A stretch of DNA of 64,000 nucleotides. Origin: Erythroxylum novogranatense. Taxonomy: Eukaryota; Streptophyta; Magnoliopsida; Malpighiales; Erythroxylaceae. The position numbers and the translations under genes were made by a program. Positions 11,241-25,478 of the stretch are shown in pieces (the first letter of the stretch is position 1; every line of letters starts with the position of its first letter). The stretch covers positions 84,122,964 to 84,186,963 of the forward strand of contig CM057228.1 in the NCBI GenBank assembly GCA_029891385.1, given 5' to 3'. A model generated the notes under the pieces. The model was given only the letters and a program-made list of their open reading frames with translations. It was not told where the DNA came from and ran no database searches.

Positions 11241-13969
11241 TTATAGATCCAAGTCAAAGTAGAACTTGCTAAAAATTCTAAGTAAGAGACTCATAAAGAA
11301 GCAATGGGTAGGAGCTAACCTAATAATTAGTGTTTTTATTTTGACTAAGTAGCTTATAGGATTTTTATTAGTTATTTAGTTATTTTCCTAGTTCTACTCT
11401 TATAGTTCTAATTTTTGTGAGTTGACATTTGATGGAGTTTTGTAAGTTATAAAGGTAACATCATCTTGATACGTTAAAGTAGAGAAGATTTGACTAGCAT
11501 TAGACAATTGTTAATGACATTGGACAAGGCTAAGAATCTTTTATTATTAGGGAAGTACTAGTTATCCTCACCTCCTCCTGTTATTATTCATGTTTTTCAT
11601 TATTCTTGTGTGGTTTATACATTGAGGATAATATACAACATAAGTGTGAAGAGTTACTTAGTAGTCAAGCTTGTCAATTTTGTTATAATTATCTTAATAA
11701 TGAATAACTCAAGAATTAAAGAAAAGATGTTGATTAAGATAATTCATTTTATTTAGTTATGAATGTTAATTAATTTAATTAGAAAAATAATTATAATTTT
11801 ATGATCAAGTTGATTTTAATTATTTTATTCATTTTGATAATGGATACTTGATTATATAATAATACTTTGTGTATAATTTGTACATAAATTGAGTTAAATG
11901 TGATTTTTATTTTAACATTTTCATTACACTACATAGAAAAATAAAAAGGAAAAAACTAGTAGTATGTGCATAAGTGAGCTTAAATAATTTCACTCAGTTA
12001 GCGTTTTACTAATAAAATGGTCAAAGCTAAAGAACGATACTAGTAGCCATTTAAGATAGTGACCTAATTGAGTATTTTAGGTATTTATGATATCGTGTTT
12101 ACTATTATGTCAAAAGTCTTTGTTACTTTTCAAGTAAGCTCTTAAATATTTCTTTGACGTTTGAATTATTTAAAGTTTCTAACACTTTTTTCTTATGTAT
12201 GTTCACTTTATGCATTAAGTGGAATGGTAGGAATTGAGTTAAAATTTGAAGAATTATGGAGTGAATTGGATTGATTTGTAATGTGATGCAAGTAACTATG
12301 TACTTAAAATTCATGTCCAATAACCTTTAGGTTAAATTAATGTGTGAAGTCTTATTTGTATAAAAGTCTTCTAGATGCCACTGTATTTATTGATTGTTAT
12401 TAGTTTAATATTTTTTAATTATTTATTTATGTTGATTTGTTTTAGTTATTATTTTAAATGTGAATTTGATCAATCTCCATCACCTTAATTTGTTAAACAA
12501 TATAATAAAAAAGCAGTTAGTATTAGTAATTCTAGTTCTCATAGGATCGACCAATACTTGCTAATGCTAGCTATAGCCACACTATACACTTTTAGTAAAA
12601 CATCAATCAATGACCAGTGTCAAACATGTCTATGTTTTACACTTGTAAAATTATAAAATGTAACAAACATTGTTACAAAGCAGAATAGGCACCAGAATTA
12701 TAGTTTAGATACTTAAGATTTTGTTATATGCGTGTTATTTCCTTTTAGAAATTTAATTTTTAGTTTTTATTCATATAAAAGGCTTTTTTATTAATGTAAT
12801 TAGGGATTTTACCATTGTTATTGATCAATTAAAAACCTTATGGAGGTTTTCTTCAATCTCTAAGAGTAACTCTTGTTTTAAGTTCCCTTAAAACTTGTGA
12901 TCTTATATAAATTACTAGTGGCAATCAAACTCTAGAATCTTTGTCGCTCATTTCAATTTGTATCATTTTTTGTGATTTCATATTCATATCTTTGAGTCAA
13001 ACTTATCTCGACAGAATGGTCCTTGGTTTCGTTCATATTGATTTCAAATTTTACTATTATTGTTGGTAATGATCGTATCTTTATTTCTATTTATCACCTT
13101 TTCCTATATCAAAATCCATATAAGATAGTTCTAAGTGATTTCCTCATTAAAATAAAATAATAATTGATTATTCTTAGTAATATGATTAAATATTTTTGAG
13201 ATTTTGAATGATCACTTTCTAAGAAAAATGCATTCTCTTTTTTCATCTAATTTGCTTTTGTTGGAATATAGAATATAAGCATAAGTGAAACATTCAAAAT
13301 TTTTACAATAATTAATTGTTGATTTGCATCAACTAGATGCTTCTTTTAGTATCATATTTTGAATAGAAAAAGTAAGGTTTCTATTCAAAATATGGACACT
13401 CCAACTGATTGCTTCTAGTTAAAATTCCTTTAGATTTTTAATTCTTGAGAAGAGACATTGCACTATGTTTTTTTAATTAAAATTAATTAATTAATACATC
13501 AAAAGTTTTACACCGATGTGAGTCATTGGAGTAATTACAAGTACACTATATTGAAGTTACTTAGCATAATAGTTTAAAGGTTGTCCGTAAATCAACTAAG
13601 GAGGACACATGTATTCCTACTGTAAGACATACTTATGCATTCCTATTAAATGTAACCTCATTAGTAGTTCATCACCTTCCATCTTCATGCACTCTTTGTC
13701 AAGGGTCAACAGTTGTTTGCATCTGTGCTACTGCTTCTATGGTTCTGGAACATGTGAGTTTCTTTTCCTTAGTTTTAATCTATGTTGATGATTGTATAAT
13801 TTTTCCTTTCACAAGTGAGTTTCATTTCCTTAGTTTTACACTATAGTTTTACACTACTGCTTCTCTTGCTAGGGCATATAGGCTATGGTAATTTTCCTTT
13901 TAATCCTATGGTATGCATAAAATTTGGCAAACTCTGCAAAAATATATTTAATAGTATAATTTTGTATAT
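11241..13969. mobile_element. Gypsy (Athila/Tat-like) noncoding remnant and AT-rich filler
   Basis: Near 11600-11670 the phrase ACATTGAGGATAATATACAACATAAGTGTG resembles, in shorter pieces, the 'GAGGACAATG...TTAAGTGTGGG' block that precedes the 3' noncoding part of Athila/Tat elements, and near 12540-12590 GGATCGACC followed by TATACACTT fits the matching pre-LTR region. Around 12770-12960 there is an LTR-like promoter stretch (CATATAAAAGGC). No ORF is recognisable and no LTR pair was found. From about 13060 to 13970 nothing specific can be supported. Confidence 0.4.
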
Positions 13970-15600
13970 AGCACCTTTACTAGAAAAATATACCTCTTTT
14001 AAAACAAGAACATTAAATTTCTTAAGAACTTCAAAGGTCCTATAATTTTTTGTATGAATTAAACTTTTGTTTTGCTATTAAAATCATCAACAAAGGTAAA
14101 ATTATGGTTTACTGATACTAAAATCTAGACTTATAGGCTTACACAAATTGGAATGTACCAGTTCTAGTATCTTCTTTGCTTTCCATACCTTGCCTTTGGA
14201 AAATATATATCCATGTTGCTCACCAACATCATAATCCTTACACAAAACAAAAGGACCATCAAATTAGAAACCAACCCTTTTCTCTTTTGTTGAAGAGTTT
14301 CCATCCCTAAAAAATTCAAGTGGCCCTATCAAAAATGCCAAAGTCATATTACATCTTTCAATTTCGTAAAGAGACATGATTGCCTAATATTTTGCAAATA
14401 CAAAGGGAAATTTTATTTTTTGACATGTTAAAATTTTCTATTGGGCCTAATTTTGGATCCTCGATCTACCATTTTCCATCCTTGATAAAAATCACATAGC
14501 CCTTCTTTTCTAAATAATACACATTAAGTAAAATTGACTTCAAGTTTAGGGTATGAAGACATTAAAAATTGTCTACATTAATTTGCCATTTTAGAATTTT
14601 ACCTTTCTTCTTCATATAATCAAGACATGTGAATTATCTCCAAAGCTTCATTGTATCATGGAAAGATTCATCTAGCTCATTAAAAATTGATATATCTCCA
14701 CACATATAGCTACTATAGGTTGTGTTCAAGTACCATATATTTATGGTTGTCCTATTTTAGGTAGAACAACATTAGTAAGGTGATTTCCTCTTTAGATGTC
14801 TATGCCAAATTTGATCTTAAACTATACCATTTGCTTAAGTTAATGCAAAATTCCAAATGATAATGACCAAACTTATGAAAATAAAAAACATTCAACTTGA
14901 TATTATTTCTAAACCTAATAATCATTTTAAAATCAAATCGGTGTTAGAGATTGGGTTTAATTTTCCATCTCATTATACATGTGTCACTTGATAGAGTTTA
15001 TTGCTTTATCATTATGGTTCTATACTTTACATCTTCTTGGATTGGTTTACCCTCTTATTCCTTGTCATTTTTTCTTTTTCCTTTCCACTAGCCATTATCA
15101 TACCCAATGCCCTTGAATTAATTGTTGCTTGTAATGCTTATTCTTCATTGTCCTACTTAATGATATTCTTCTTATTTATTTGCAAGAATTTTGCACCTCA
15201 TTTATATTGAGTATATCCAAATCATAAGATTTTTTGGCTAACAGACAACATAACTAAACTTTTATATCATTGATTAAAGTAGCTTTTCAATTATAGTCAT
15301 ATCCTTCGTATTTTCATCATGGATATGTAATTTGCTTGCAATTACCAATTTCTTAGAACAATAATCTACAAATGACTCCTCATTCTTTTGGTATTTCTTC
15401 TTCATGGAATCATGTATTTGTTTACTTATAGGTTTATAGAGAATCATTTCTAAGATGGAGTGCTACATTGCTTGGAAAAGATTTCTTTTCTTGAGATATT
15501 TCACCATTACCCTTTAAGCTCTATCTTTGCACATATGTCAGGGTTGTTCCTTTAACTAGTTCTACAAAACCATTTTTTACAATGTACCAATTAGGGTTGG
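13970..15600 (-). pseudogene. Ty1/copia gag to integrase remnant, broken
   Basis: Minus-strand copia sequence, read from 15600 down. A UBN2-type gag piece (SKKLVIASKLHIHDENTKDM near 15345-15285) comes first, followed by a zinc-knuckle-like HKFGHYHLEC (near 14880). Next is the protease/gag-pre-integrase block (CGDISIFNELDESFHD near 14700-14655, LEKKGYVIFIKDGKW near 14510, then a degraded WLWH..HLNF segment near 14330-14290), and finally the start of the integrase core (near 14170-14050). Every segment has stops and frame changes. RT, RNase H and LTRs are missing. It is a different copy from the other three copia pieces in the window. Confidence 0.75.
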
Positions 15601-16412
15601 CAATAGGAAGGACTAAGTCTAAAACTACATGTGCCTGATCTAAATCCCTTTACAATCGATTCAAATATGACTTGAATCTTAATTGAGCTTATCTCTTGCT
15701 GCTTAAGTCTAAGTCTAATCAAATTTTGAGCGGCCTGAAGCCTGGTTAAAGTTCAAATTGTTTAACTCGCTACCTATTCTAGACAAACCCATTAAAGCTT
15801 TAATTTATACTTATCATCATCGACCCCTCTCCTTCACCAAAGATCCAAACTTTCTTCCTTTAGATAACAATTGCATTATAGTTTGACCTACTCCATTTAT
15901 GGCTCCCATTTCTTGACAAAATCAATTAACCCCTCAATTCTAATTGATAAGTACCAATAATAATGACAACAAAATATAGATAAATTGGAGAAGACAAAAA
16001 TGGAGATTTGAAAAAAAAAATAAAGATCTTATTGTAAGACCCCATTTGTAAGATGAAACTAGAAAAATTGGAGGGCCTTTGGTTTATTATGATATGATTC
16101 AAGAGCTTTTAAAGCCTTTCATCTCCTTATAATGGCCTAGCTACTAATATTTGTTAACAACAAACAAAGACAAGTATGACAATTGAGAGAAGAGAATAGG
16201 AAGCAGTTGAATTAGGGATAATTAATATAGAAGTCAAGCTTTATAGGAAGTCAAACCATGAAGCTTGAGCTCTAGTCAAGTTTGAAGATAAAAATTCTTT
16301 TATATATAAAAAGATTAAATTTGACCCTAAATCTGATTAAATCAAATTAAGTCTATTAACTTATGGATATGTTACGTCGGGGTGGGTTTGGGCCCTTTTT
16401 CCATTTCTAGTG
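15593..16412. mobile_element. Possible hAT-type nonautonomous element
   Basis: The left end reads TAGGGTTGGCAATAGG and the inverted right end reads TAGAAATGGAAAAAGG, an imperfect terminal inverted repeat of the TAGGGATGGCAA type seen in plant hAT MITEs. Flanking 8-mers GTACCAAT (15586-15593) and GTGCCTAA (16411-16418) agree at 5 of 8 positions, which is weak. No transposase is encoded. Confidence 0.3.
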
Positions 16413-17991
16413 CCTAAGAAAATTCTCCATTAACATCCTTAAATGGTCTTAGCAAATACAAAAGTGCAAGGAATAACAGATTATATAAAAGCAGTCTTTA
16501 ATAGCCAAATAACGAATGTCTTACAAGTATTAAGAAAACAAATTAATGTTTAACTTTCTGTTATGATGGCTCTGGTACTAAAATCATTAAACAAGAAGGA
16601 CATAGAAAACAACTATGATATTACACCTTTATTAATAGAAAATATTTCAAATTTATGCAAAGAGATTGATAATAAAATACATAAAATCATATCTAACCAA
16701 ACCAAAAAAAAAGTAAACAACTCAAGAATCAAATTTGATTCATAATTACCTTTTTATTTGGTAAAGCAAAGCAAACTATCTAAGAAACTTTATCACGGGA
16801 CATATATATAATAGGATGAATATTTTATTCATCTAATATATATATATATATATATTATGATTAAGATGTTTAAGAGCTTTTCTAATTGAAAAATAATTTA
16901 GAAATTTTTAGAAATTTTATATTTTTACATATATGTATTAAAATGCAAGATAATCAAAAGGAAGGTTTTCAACTATATTTCAAAAAATGTGGATTAAGAA
17001 GCATAAAACCTATAAAAGTGCACACAAAGACAAAGTAAAGTATAAACAGTTAGGAATAGCAAAATTATGAAGGAAAAGAAACAAAATGTAAACTGAAAAT
17101 CATTAAAGAAAAATCTAACACAAAAGAGAACCCAAGTGAAAGGAACTGAAGTGTGTACTTGATGTATTGTGGACATTTGTAAATAGGCACGCACATGTCT
17201 ATGTAGTCCAAGTTGAACAAGATAACATATGCAAGATTTGGGTCAGTGACCATCTACTGTAGGCAGGGATATCCTGTTCCATATTCTTAATCTTATTGCT
17301 TGTCATCTTGTTTTTGTAAACTGCGATTTATTGTTAAAAACAGTCATAAAGCCAGGCTTTTATTTATGGTTTTGGAAGTTGGGTATCAGAAACTTTTGTT
17401 CCAATGCTTTTTCATGATTGTGATTTTTTTAAAAATCATTTTCTGATGATTGTGCATATTAATAATTAAAACCTAAACAAGCAGCCTGTTCCAGGATCCT
17501 TTAAAATTGTTATGAAAACACCTCCTACTCACTTTTTTTCTTTGTTTCATAAACTCACATGTGATTGTTACTTCAACACTGAGACTGCCGCTTAAAAAGT
17601 GTACATGGGCTTCAAATGCATCATGATGGATTGAGTTTGAAACTTCAGCGTCGGCTTACAATCTTAGCGAGAAAAAGAAAAAAAGGAACACAAAAGATTA
17701 TAAACAAGAACATCAAAATGGTTTGATTTCTGGACTAAGAAAAAGTTCAATGAATACAATTCATAGTAACAAGTTCCGTACATAAGCAGCCTTGAAACTT
17801 TTCAACAAAAAGAAAAAGGAATTGGAGGGGGAAGAAAACTCGTAACTACATGGTTGCTACTTAATTTCGTATAAATTTTTTTACAAAGTAATTATTCACT
17901 CTAATGAAACTGTCAAGTCTTGGTTTTCTGATTGGTACATCACCATTTTTTAACTATACACGGTATAGGTTTCAGTACCAAGGTCAAACGC
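16413..17991. other. Intergenic DNA and 3' UTR of the coiled-coil gene
   Basis: A (TA)n microsatellite sits at about 16838-16856. The part from roughly 17640 to 17991 is probably the 3' UTR of the minus-strand gene ending at 17992. Nothing else recognised. Confidence 0.5.
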
Positions 17992-20900
17992 TTAGATCTT
18001 CTTGGCATTCTTCAGGTTTCGTAGTGACATTACAAGCTTTTGTCTTTCACCTTCTACCTCTGCAAACTTGAGACTTATTTCTGAATATCTCTCTTGCATC
18101 TCTTTCAATTCACCTTCCATTGTTCTGTTTCTCTCCTTCAGCGATTCTAGTTCGCATTGCAACTCATCGCTGTCCACATCAATATCAGTAATGTCGGAGT
18201 TTCCCTTCTCTTTCTCGGACAAATCAGCCTGATTGCTGCAACAAAAAATTAAAAGTCACCAACTTGGTGGAACAAAGTTATGGATTGATTATGGTAAAGT
18301 AATAAATGCCCTCAAATTATCTACTATAAATGGATTATAATATATAAGAAATGAAATTCTAATCACTAGTAGATCTTTTCCTTGAAATTGTACCTCTCAA
18401 CCAGCAGCATTCCATTCCCATTGCTCGCATTTTCATTAGAGTTTGTTACAGTGTCGGCTTTAAGCAGACTTGGAGCATTTCCAATTTTCTGTTCGACAAA
18501 CTGCACCAAAATGCTAATAAATTATAACAACGTTTGTATGATTAATTGATAAGCAAGTGATGATTCGTATCAATATATCAGGGTGCTTGATCCAAACAAA
18601 TTGTCCAAGAAAAACCAACTGAAACTATTACCAAGTGCTTAGTACGTAGTGAGGTTGTTCAGCAAGAAATACGTTGTTCCAAAATGGTCTACTGTTATAC
18701 TAAGTACATGATTGGATAATTTTCGTGGGGCTAGCTCAAGTTGCTTACAATCACCCAGATACATGACCATATCAACTATCCTAGAGACTTTCTGGACTAA
18801 TATGCTATTATAGAAAAGGCTAAATAAGAAGAAACTAACCTGGTGGTGTGGGTTACTGCATAAACTTGCATCGCTCTGATTGAGTTCTTCAACTCTGCTC
18901 TCCAGCTCCTCGACTATTCTTTTGAGTTCTCTTTCCTTCTCTAAAAATGAGAGTGTAGAGGTTTCTAAAGCCATTTCTTTTAACTTAATTTGCCCCTGTT
19001 AGACACATGACAAAATGAAGAGTTAATCGTCCTGTCAACTGCAGACTGCAACAAGTCTAAGACAATTCTAGAAATTTACATGAATTCTCCAGGAAGGCTA
19101 GAGTCCAATTTGAGAAATTCTGACCAATTGGATTAGTGTTGTAAGTTTACCTCAAGCAATTTTATTTTCTCCTTAAGGCTTGCAACCTCTTTGGTGCCAT
19201 GAAAAACTGGAGCAGACTTGTTTCTTGGAGTTTTTGCTCCATCAGAAAATGCTGCTCGTTTGTTGCTTTCCTTAAGCTTCTTCTCCAGACTTGCTAAAGC
19301 CTCATCTTTCTTTTTAAGCTCACTCTTCAATTGGAATACTTGCTTTCTGAGCTTTTCTTTCTCTTGCTCGTCCTCAAATAAAGCATGTTTCAAGTCCTTA
19401 CACTGAACTCTAAGTGCTTCCACCTCTGCTTGTAGGAGACTAACTGATGTCTCTTTTTCAGTGTTGAGACGTTTGATCCTATTTAACTCCTCCATTAACT
19501 CTTGTGCTTCTTCTTTTAGCAAAGCCATTGCACTTACAACTTCATTTCTTTCTACATTTCCTCTTTGCACCAGGGTCTCAGCATGCTTGACCGATATCTG
19601 CATCTGTTCAAGTTCAACTCTCATATTTTCTACTTGTTGTGCTTGTTCAGAGAGGTGATTTTTGTCCATTGTAAGCCTTTTAACCTCATCCTGTAGCCTT
19701 ACGATCTCGTGGGAAAATGCACCAGCATGTTCTTCCTCTTGCTTCTTTAGGAGCTCAAGCTGCTTGGATTTATCATCAATTTCCGCCAACAGTTTTTCAA
19801 TCTGATCAACTTTGGAATTTAGCTGATCCGAGAGTTGATGCACCTTTTCCTCATAGCTATTCGTAAGTGATTGGATATCCTCATCAACTTTCTGAAGCAT
19901 TCTTTCTAGTTTTATTTTATGTGCACGTAGTTCATTAGCTTCTGCTAATGCTTTCATAGCCACCTTCTCATTGGCATCAAATGTATTAGCAACTTGCGTG
20001 GACAGCTTTTTAAATTCTTCCTGTAGCTTCTCAGCTGTATTAGCATTTTTCCATCTGGTTTGTCGCAAAGCCTCCTCTGCTTGGATAGCTCGTTGCTCCT
20101 GTACAATTTTTGCAGATGTTACAGCTTCAAGATCAACTTCAAACACCTCAGCTTGCTTCTCAAAATCTTCCTCCAGGCACTTTATATGGGTTTCAAGTTC
20201 TTTTATGGTGCTCAAAGCATCAGTGTACTCCTTTGACTGCTTCTGGAGTTCATTCTCCAAGCTCTCAATGTTGGCTTCTAGTTCATTTATGTTGGGGAAA
20301 GGGGCACATTCATACTGCAATTTCAGTTGTTCTTGCAGCTGACTTTGCTCTAATTTAATTGACATGTCATGGTTCTCTTGTTTTAGTATCTCATAATCAA
20401 GTGCAAGCTGTTCCAGTTGAATCTCCAGTTCATCTTTATCTCTCCTGTATATCTCTATTTCATTGCAAAGATCCACAACTTTCTGCTCTAGCACATACGA
20501 TTCTTTAGCATCTCTGTGCTCCTTAACAAGCTCTTCAAGGACCTTCTGCTCTTCATCATCATCAGTCTCAATTCTTGACGTAGCATTCCCACTTGATGTT
20601 AGCTTATTTGAAAGATCGAATATTTCCCTACTTTTCTGCTCCAACATTTCATCTAGATCTTTGACTGCAAGTATCAACTCAGCATTTGATTCCTGTGTCT
20701 TCTGCAGTTGCAATCGAAGACTGGCATTCAGGTCCTTCTCATATGTCAGTTCTTGTCTGATTTCTTCCATAAAGGCCTTTGGATCCCCACCATCAAACTG
20801 CAACTTATTTCTGTTCTTTGACTCCTCCATTCGTTTTTGGAAGGCCTTGAGTTGCTCACACTCTTCCTTGAATGCATCTCTCTCTTCTTTAAAACACATG

Positions 20901-22762
20901 GCTTCTTTTGTGAGATCCTGGCCCTTGTTTCTCTCTTTAACAATTTGCTTTCGCAGAGTCTGCAACTCCAATTCTGACACATCTACCTGTCTAGCTAAAG
21001 CATCAACTTCAGCCTTTAGCTTTTCGATCTCAATATGTGAACCCTGTTCAGGTCTTTCTTGTGCAAGGATGCTATGAGAACTGCTTGTTGAATCATCTGC
21101 ACTTACTCCATGATCAGAATCTGTTGACCACTCACACTCAGATTGCTGATGTTCACCACAGAATGGATACAAAGCATTTCCCATTGTCTTATGGGCTGCT
21201 GAGGATTGGGTACGAGATGATAAGAAGCCATTATGATCTTGGGGAAGAGAATTATTTACTGGTCCAAGTTCTCGTGGAGTAGTGAGACCAGAGCTGCTCT
21301 CAGAACTTGACATTGTAATGTCAGATCCACTAGAGGCTCCATAACAACCATTTGATTCAGCGATTTTGGGGGTATTGTTAAGTAATCCGTCCTGTGAACA
21401 ACGAAAAGTGTACATTTCATTTCTTGGATAAAAATTTTATAATGCTTAAACTAATGAAAAATAGGTGGAATGCAGAAAGAGAAGGTGGTAAAAGTACGAT
21501 ATGTATAATTACTCTATTCTCTGTTTTTTTAAAAATAAATCTTTTCTCATCCAAACAAGCTAAACTTGGGAAATGATTTCAAAACAATATAGCAAGCTTA
21601 CCTCAGGGCTATGAGTCTTCAAGTTTTCTTCTGTGTGGCCATTGCTTAGAAGGGTGTTCAAGCTTCTACTATGAGGTTTCAAGTTTGAATCATCGGGTTC
21701 ATTCATTTCTCTGTAAAAGCTCTCTTAAGGTCAAAAACTATAACAAAATCTATGAAGAAACCTCAAAAGCTTGAAAATAGTTACTAAAACATAAACCGCA
21801 AGTTACAAATAGTTACCTTTGATCAATGTCTGCCTGTAGCCTGTGAATGGAAACCTATATAATACCAACATACAAAATCAAAATCTAGAAGGAAAATAAG
21901 AAAGAAGCTCCAAAGCATTATTTTCTGGGGACAAAATACGTGACAAACATAAATGTGAGAGAGAAAGAGAGATAACTTACATGCAGAACTATATTTGATT
22001 TTGAATTTTTCAGGGGAAGGGAAACAGTGGAAGCTTTTGCCGCCCATGCATAATTAGCAAAATCAACAGATATTTCTCCAACCAAGTTGTTTTTTGGCGA
22101 TCCCTATAGTAACCCAATAAAAGGAACTACTCATTGAAACAGAAAATTCAAAAGGAAAAATTGCCACATTCTAACCAATTCCTTACACTTGAGACAATGA
22201 AATGGTACATTCTCTCATTTATCTTCCCAGTCTTGGCATCTCTAACAAATTTCACCGTCTCATAGACCGGATATTGCCATTGACAAGTTCCTTCTCGGAT
22301 CACTCCCTTCTCTACTTTCGCTGTCGGCCTACCCACATCTCCAGGAACCACAGAAACCACCAATGTGTTCACATTCAATTCCGCCACCTACATTCACAAG
22401 TTTCACATTCATTTATACAATAATGCAATAACAGACTCCGAATTAATGCCAATAACTCTTCATTAAACTCTTTACTAGCCCCAAGAACAGTGATATGAAA
22501 ACAAACTTATGTTTCCCTTTTGTGATTGTCACAAAAAGCTCCAGTCTTTCTAGTTTATTGACTAAAATTAGAAATTCTCCAGTTTCCCAAAATGTCTTCA
22601 AAACCTTTCAAAGAAAGGGTTGAGAAGATCAACACATTCTGTTTCTAAACCAAAAATATCCAAAGTACAAAAATCGAGGACTACCTGAGTTGCGTGGAAT
22701 TGTAACTTGAAAACAGCTTTGATCTTGTTCTTCTCGCTTCTCCATCTGGCCGACCGGAACAT
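17992..22762 (-). CDS. NT-C2 domain coiled-coil protein ('myosin heavy chain-related'), 9 coding exons
   Basis: Exons on the minus strand: 22762-22685, 22387-22187, 22103-21981, 21854-21817, 21710-21602, 21391-19151, 18995-18840, 18500-18394, 18235-17992. All borders are GT..AG and the phases agree, giving 1098 aa. Residues 1 to about 150 form the NT-C2 (EEIG1/EHBP1-type) lipid-binding-like domain, starting MFRSARWRSEKNKIK and including TLVVSVVPGDVGRPTAK and VYETVKFVRDAKTGKINER. A Ser-rich linker (about 184-290, SSGSDITMSSSESSSGLTT) follows. A long heptad coiled coil runs from about 300 to 935, with shorter coils near 940-980 and 1035-1098 ending SLRNLKNAKKI. The family is plant-wide and called myosin heavy chain-related although there is no motor domain; its role is unproven, with membrane or cytoskeleton tethering only inferred. 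Exon 6 alone holds 747 codons. An in-frame ATG at 22804 could add 14 residues; 22762 is preferred because relatives begin MFxSARW. The gene looks intact. Confidence 0.93.
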
Positions 22763-25478
22763 CTTCTCCACCGGAGCTCCACCCCAGCCAACTGAGTCAG
22801 TCACCTGAGCTCGTTACAAACCATCAGGAAACTGACCATTTCCCTGATGACCCAAGACCAACGCAAGGACAATGAAATGTTAGAAACTGCATGCACAAAC
22901 AACAGAGGATCACAGAGTTGGGTGAGGCGCACGAGACGAGTGAAGAAGCTCCGTAGAGAACAAGGAAGGCAACAAGAAGATAATAAAAAGCGCAGATCTA
23001 AGAGAGAAGGCGAGGCCGTTAAATCTGTACCCTCTTTTTTCTCACTCTCGGACTTTGGAACTCTGTAACAACAGTCTTTTAAGAAAGTTATGTCACCCTC
23101 TTGCTTGTTTTTTTTATTAAAGGAAAAATGAGAGCATAAAATAAAAGTATTGAAGGGGAAGCTTCCATTATTTAATTAATTAGCTAATAATAAATATTTA
23201 TAGTAGGTGAAGTTATTGGTTTGGGGCAAGTGGACAAGGAGTGCAGTGTAGAATACAAGGTGACGTTTGGACATAGATGCCCCTTAGTAGTTGTTGTCTT
23301 GGTGGAGGTTACAAATGTCAACTAATGTAGGAAAAAAGAGAAGGGAAGGCATCCCTTTGTACAAATCTTGGTGTGTGCAGTGCTTGAGTGGAAAAGTTAC
23401 AGAGGAAGTATTGGTTAAAGTCAAATCCCAGTTTCATTTTATGTACCCACCAAAAGGGACACCTTGGCATTTACCATGTACCATAGATTCATAAGCACAA
23501 GTAGTAACTACACTTTTTAGGAGGTATCTTAGGAGGGTTTTATTTATGGGAAGACATTTTTAAGTCATCTATTTCAAGATTAATTTTAGATCGTACCAGA
23601 TTAGCTCGTAAAAAATAAAGTACTAGCTAATATACTTATAATTCAGATCACTAAATAAAGGGAATGGAATTTGATTATTGGGTTTTATATTAACGAGGAC
23701 TCGAGAACAAGCAAAAGCCATACGGTCAGCTACGACTACGACTTTGTTTAATTCCCACGAAAACGACGGATTAACCAAAAAAGAATTCTTCTTTAGCTTA
23801 AGTAAACCTTATGCGTATGTTTTCACTTGTCCTGCGCATTTGTTGTCAATATCAATCCAGAAGACGAGCCAGGTGCACGAAATTTATACCAACATGTTTA
23901 ATGCTTTTCAGATTTTGACAAGAAATAATATATATCTGCAAGAAGTTTGATTGCGATTGGATTTTGATAGCCGTTTTGCTTTCTTTGTTTACACTTATTC
24001 CAACATTGGATACTTCAATGCTAGCTTGAACAAGATTAAGCTAACAGAAAATGAAGGAAAAGAAAGACAAAACTACATATGCTTTTCTTTTTAATATTAT
24101 ATATAAGAATCAGAAATTGATGATGAGTTGCACATCCCTATTCCAATTACTTCGTCAAAGATGAGCTGTTAAAAATTAATAAAGAGAAACTAACAAGAGG
24201 AGACAATGGAAAAGGGTTTGAGCTCTACTTCTTTTTCTAAAGTGGAAATCTCAAACGCCCATTTGTAGAGCGATTACTGTCTACATAACAAAGTAGAGGA
24301 TTGTTAATTAAGTTCCTGTTGGTCAAGATCTTATAATTAATGCATATATGTATGCGCCTGCCGTCTGGTAATGTATGTTAGGTGCGGAATACATGAGAAC
24401 ATCGACGGGCCCGAAGTACGATGAATTCCTAACAGCTATGAGTTTGAGGGATGCCTGCAATTCAATAATTCAAATATCGCGTAGGCTGTTACTTCAGAAA
24501 CAATAATTGACTTTGTAGAACACAAGACCATCAAACACAAAATTATTTTAAGCCTCCAGTGTTCTTCACTTCACTGACACTGCTACTGTGATGTGCTTGT
24601 CAGGAAAATGACATTTGAACTTCAAGACCTGAGAATGTTGGCATGGGACTGGCGCAAATGTTTAAAGAGATAGGGTTTTGCTTGAATTTCACCCCACGCA
24701 CGAGAACTTAAAGGTAGGTATGTAACTTTGAAGTTAGAGGACTTGTATGGTGAATACATATCCATTCCATAGTACGTGGGCATGACCAACAAGGATACCG
24801 GTGTTAGGGTAGAGGAGTAGTTGCTATCAGTCTATTAGCTTAACTTGGCTTTAAAGCTGGTCATGGGTTGGACGTGAGGTGAGGAGAGCTTATCCTCCTC
24901 CGTTGGATCCATCAACGACAGAGTATCCCACGTGAGTGAAGACGTGCATGTGGAATCAGCAAAACCCAAGATAGCTCTACCAATTTAACCGGTAATATCT
25001 AGCTTGTCTTTAATAGTAATATATATCACAGAGGTTCGCAACTGCCCCCTCTTAACTACCCTTTTAATTGGGGGTCCTGTTAAAGCAGATAGGCTTAGGT
25101 TTAGCTGCTATGACCCACGTTGCCACCTCTGCCTCTTTACCTTTGTGTGTTTAGTGTTCTTCAATCTTCTTCGCCGCCACACACTGTATATGTTTGTGTG
25201 TATATATATATAATCACCAAAGGAACATGCTTGTGCTTGGGAACTTTACAAAGTGATAATTAAAGATGGGATGGGGAGCATTGGTTTGGGGCAACAGAGT
25301 CATGTGGTAGACAGGTGGAGGATCTGTGATCAGTTGGGTGCCAACTGAGAAGGGTCCCAACTGAGAAGGGTCGGTCGAATTCATAAATCACAATCCAATC
25401 AAAACAATAGATAGGTATGTATACTGTTGTATTGGATAATAAATAAGAGGAGTCATTTATATTCGATCATTTCTTCCT
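22763..25478. other. 5' flank of the coiled-coil gene and long intergenic stretch
   Basis: 22763 to about 23050 is purine-rich on the plus strand and likely contains the 5' UTR and core promoter of the minus-strand gene. The rest has low complexity spots (a TG/TA run near 25195-25212) but no ORF with a family signature, no RNA gene and no transposon border that I could support. Confidence 0.5.

Noticed and set aside
13775..13810. Plus-strand LIYVDDCII-like reading, similar to a copia RT motif
   Set aside because: Isolated, no RT sequence on either side in this strand; may be chance or a tiny fragment.
20463..21077. 204-codon plus-strand open frame
   Set aside because: Exact antisense of the coiled-coil exon; Ser/Cys/Phe-rich composition is the shadow of Glu/Lys-rich codons.
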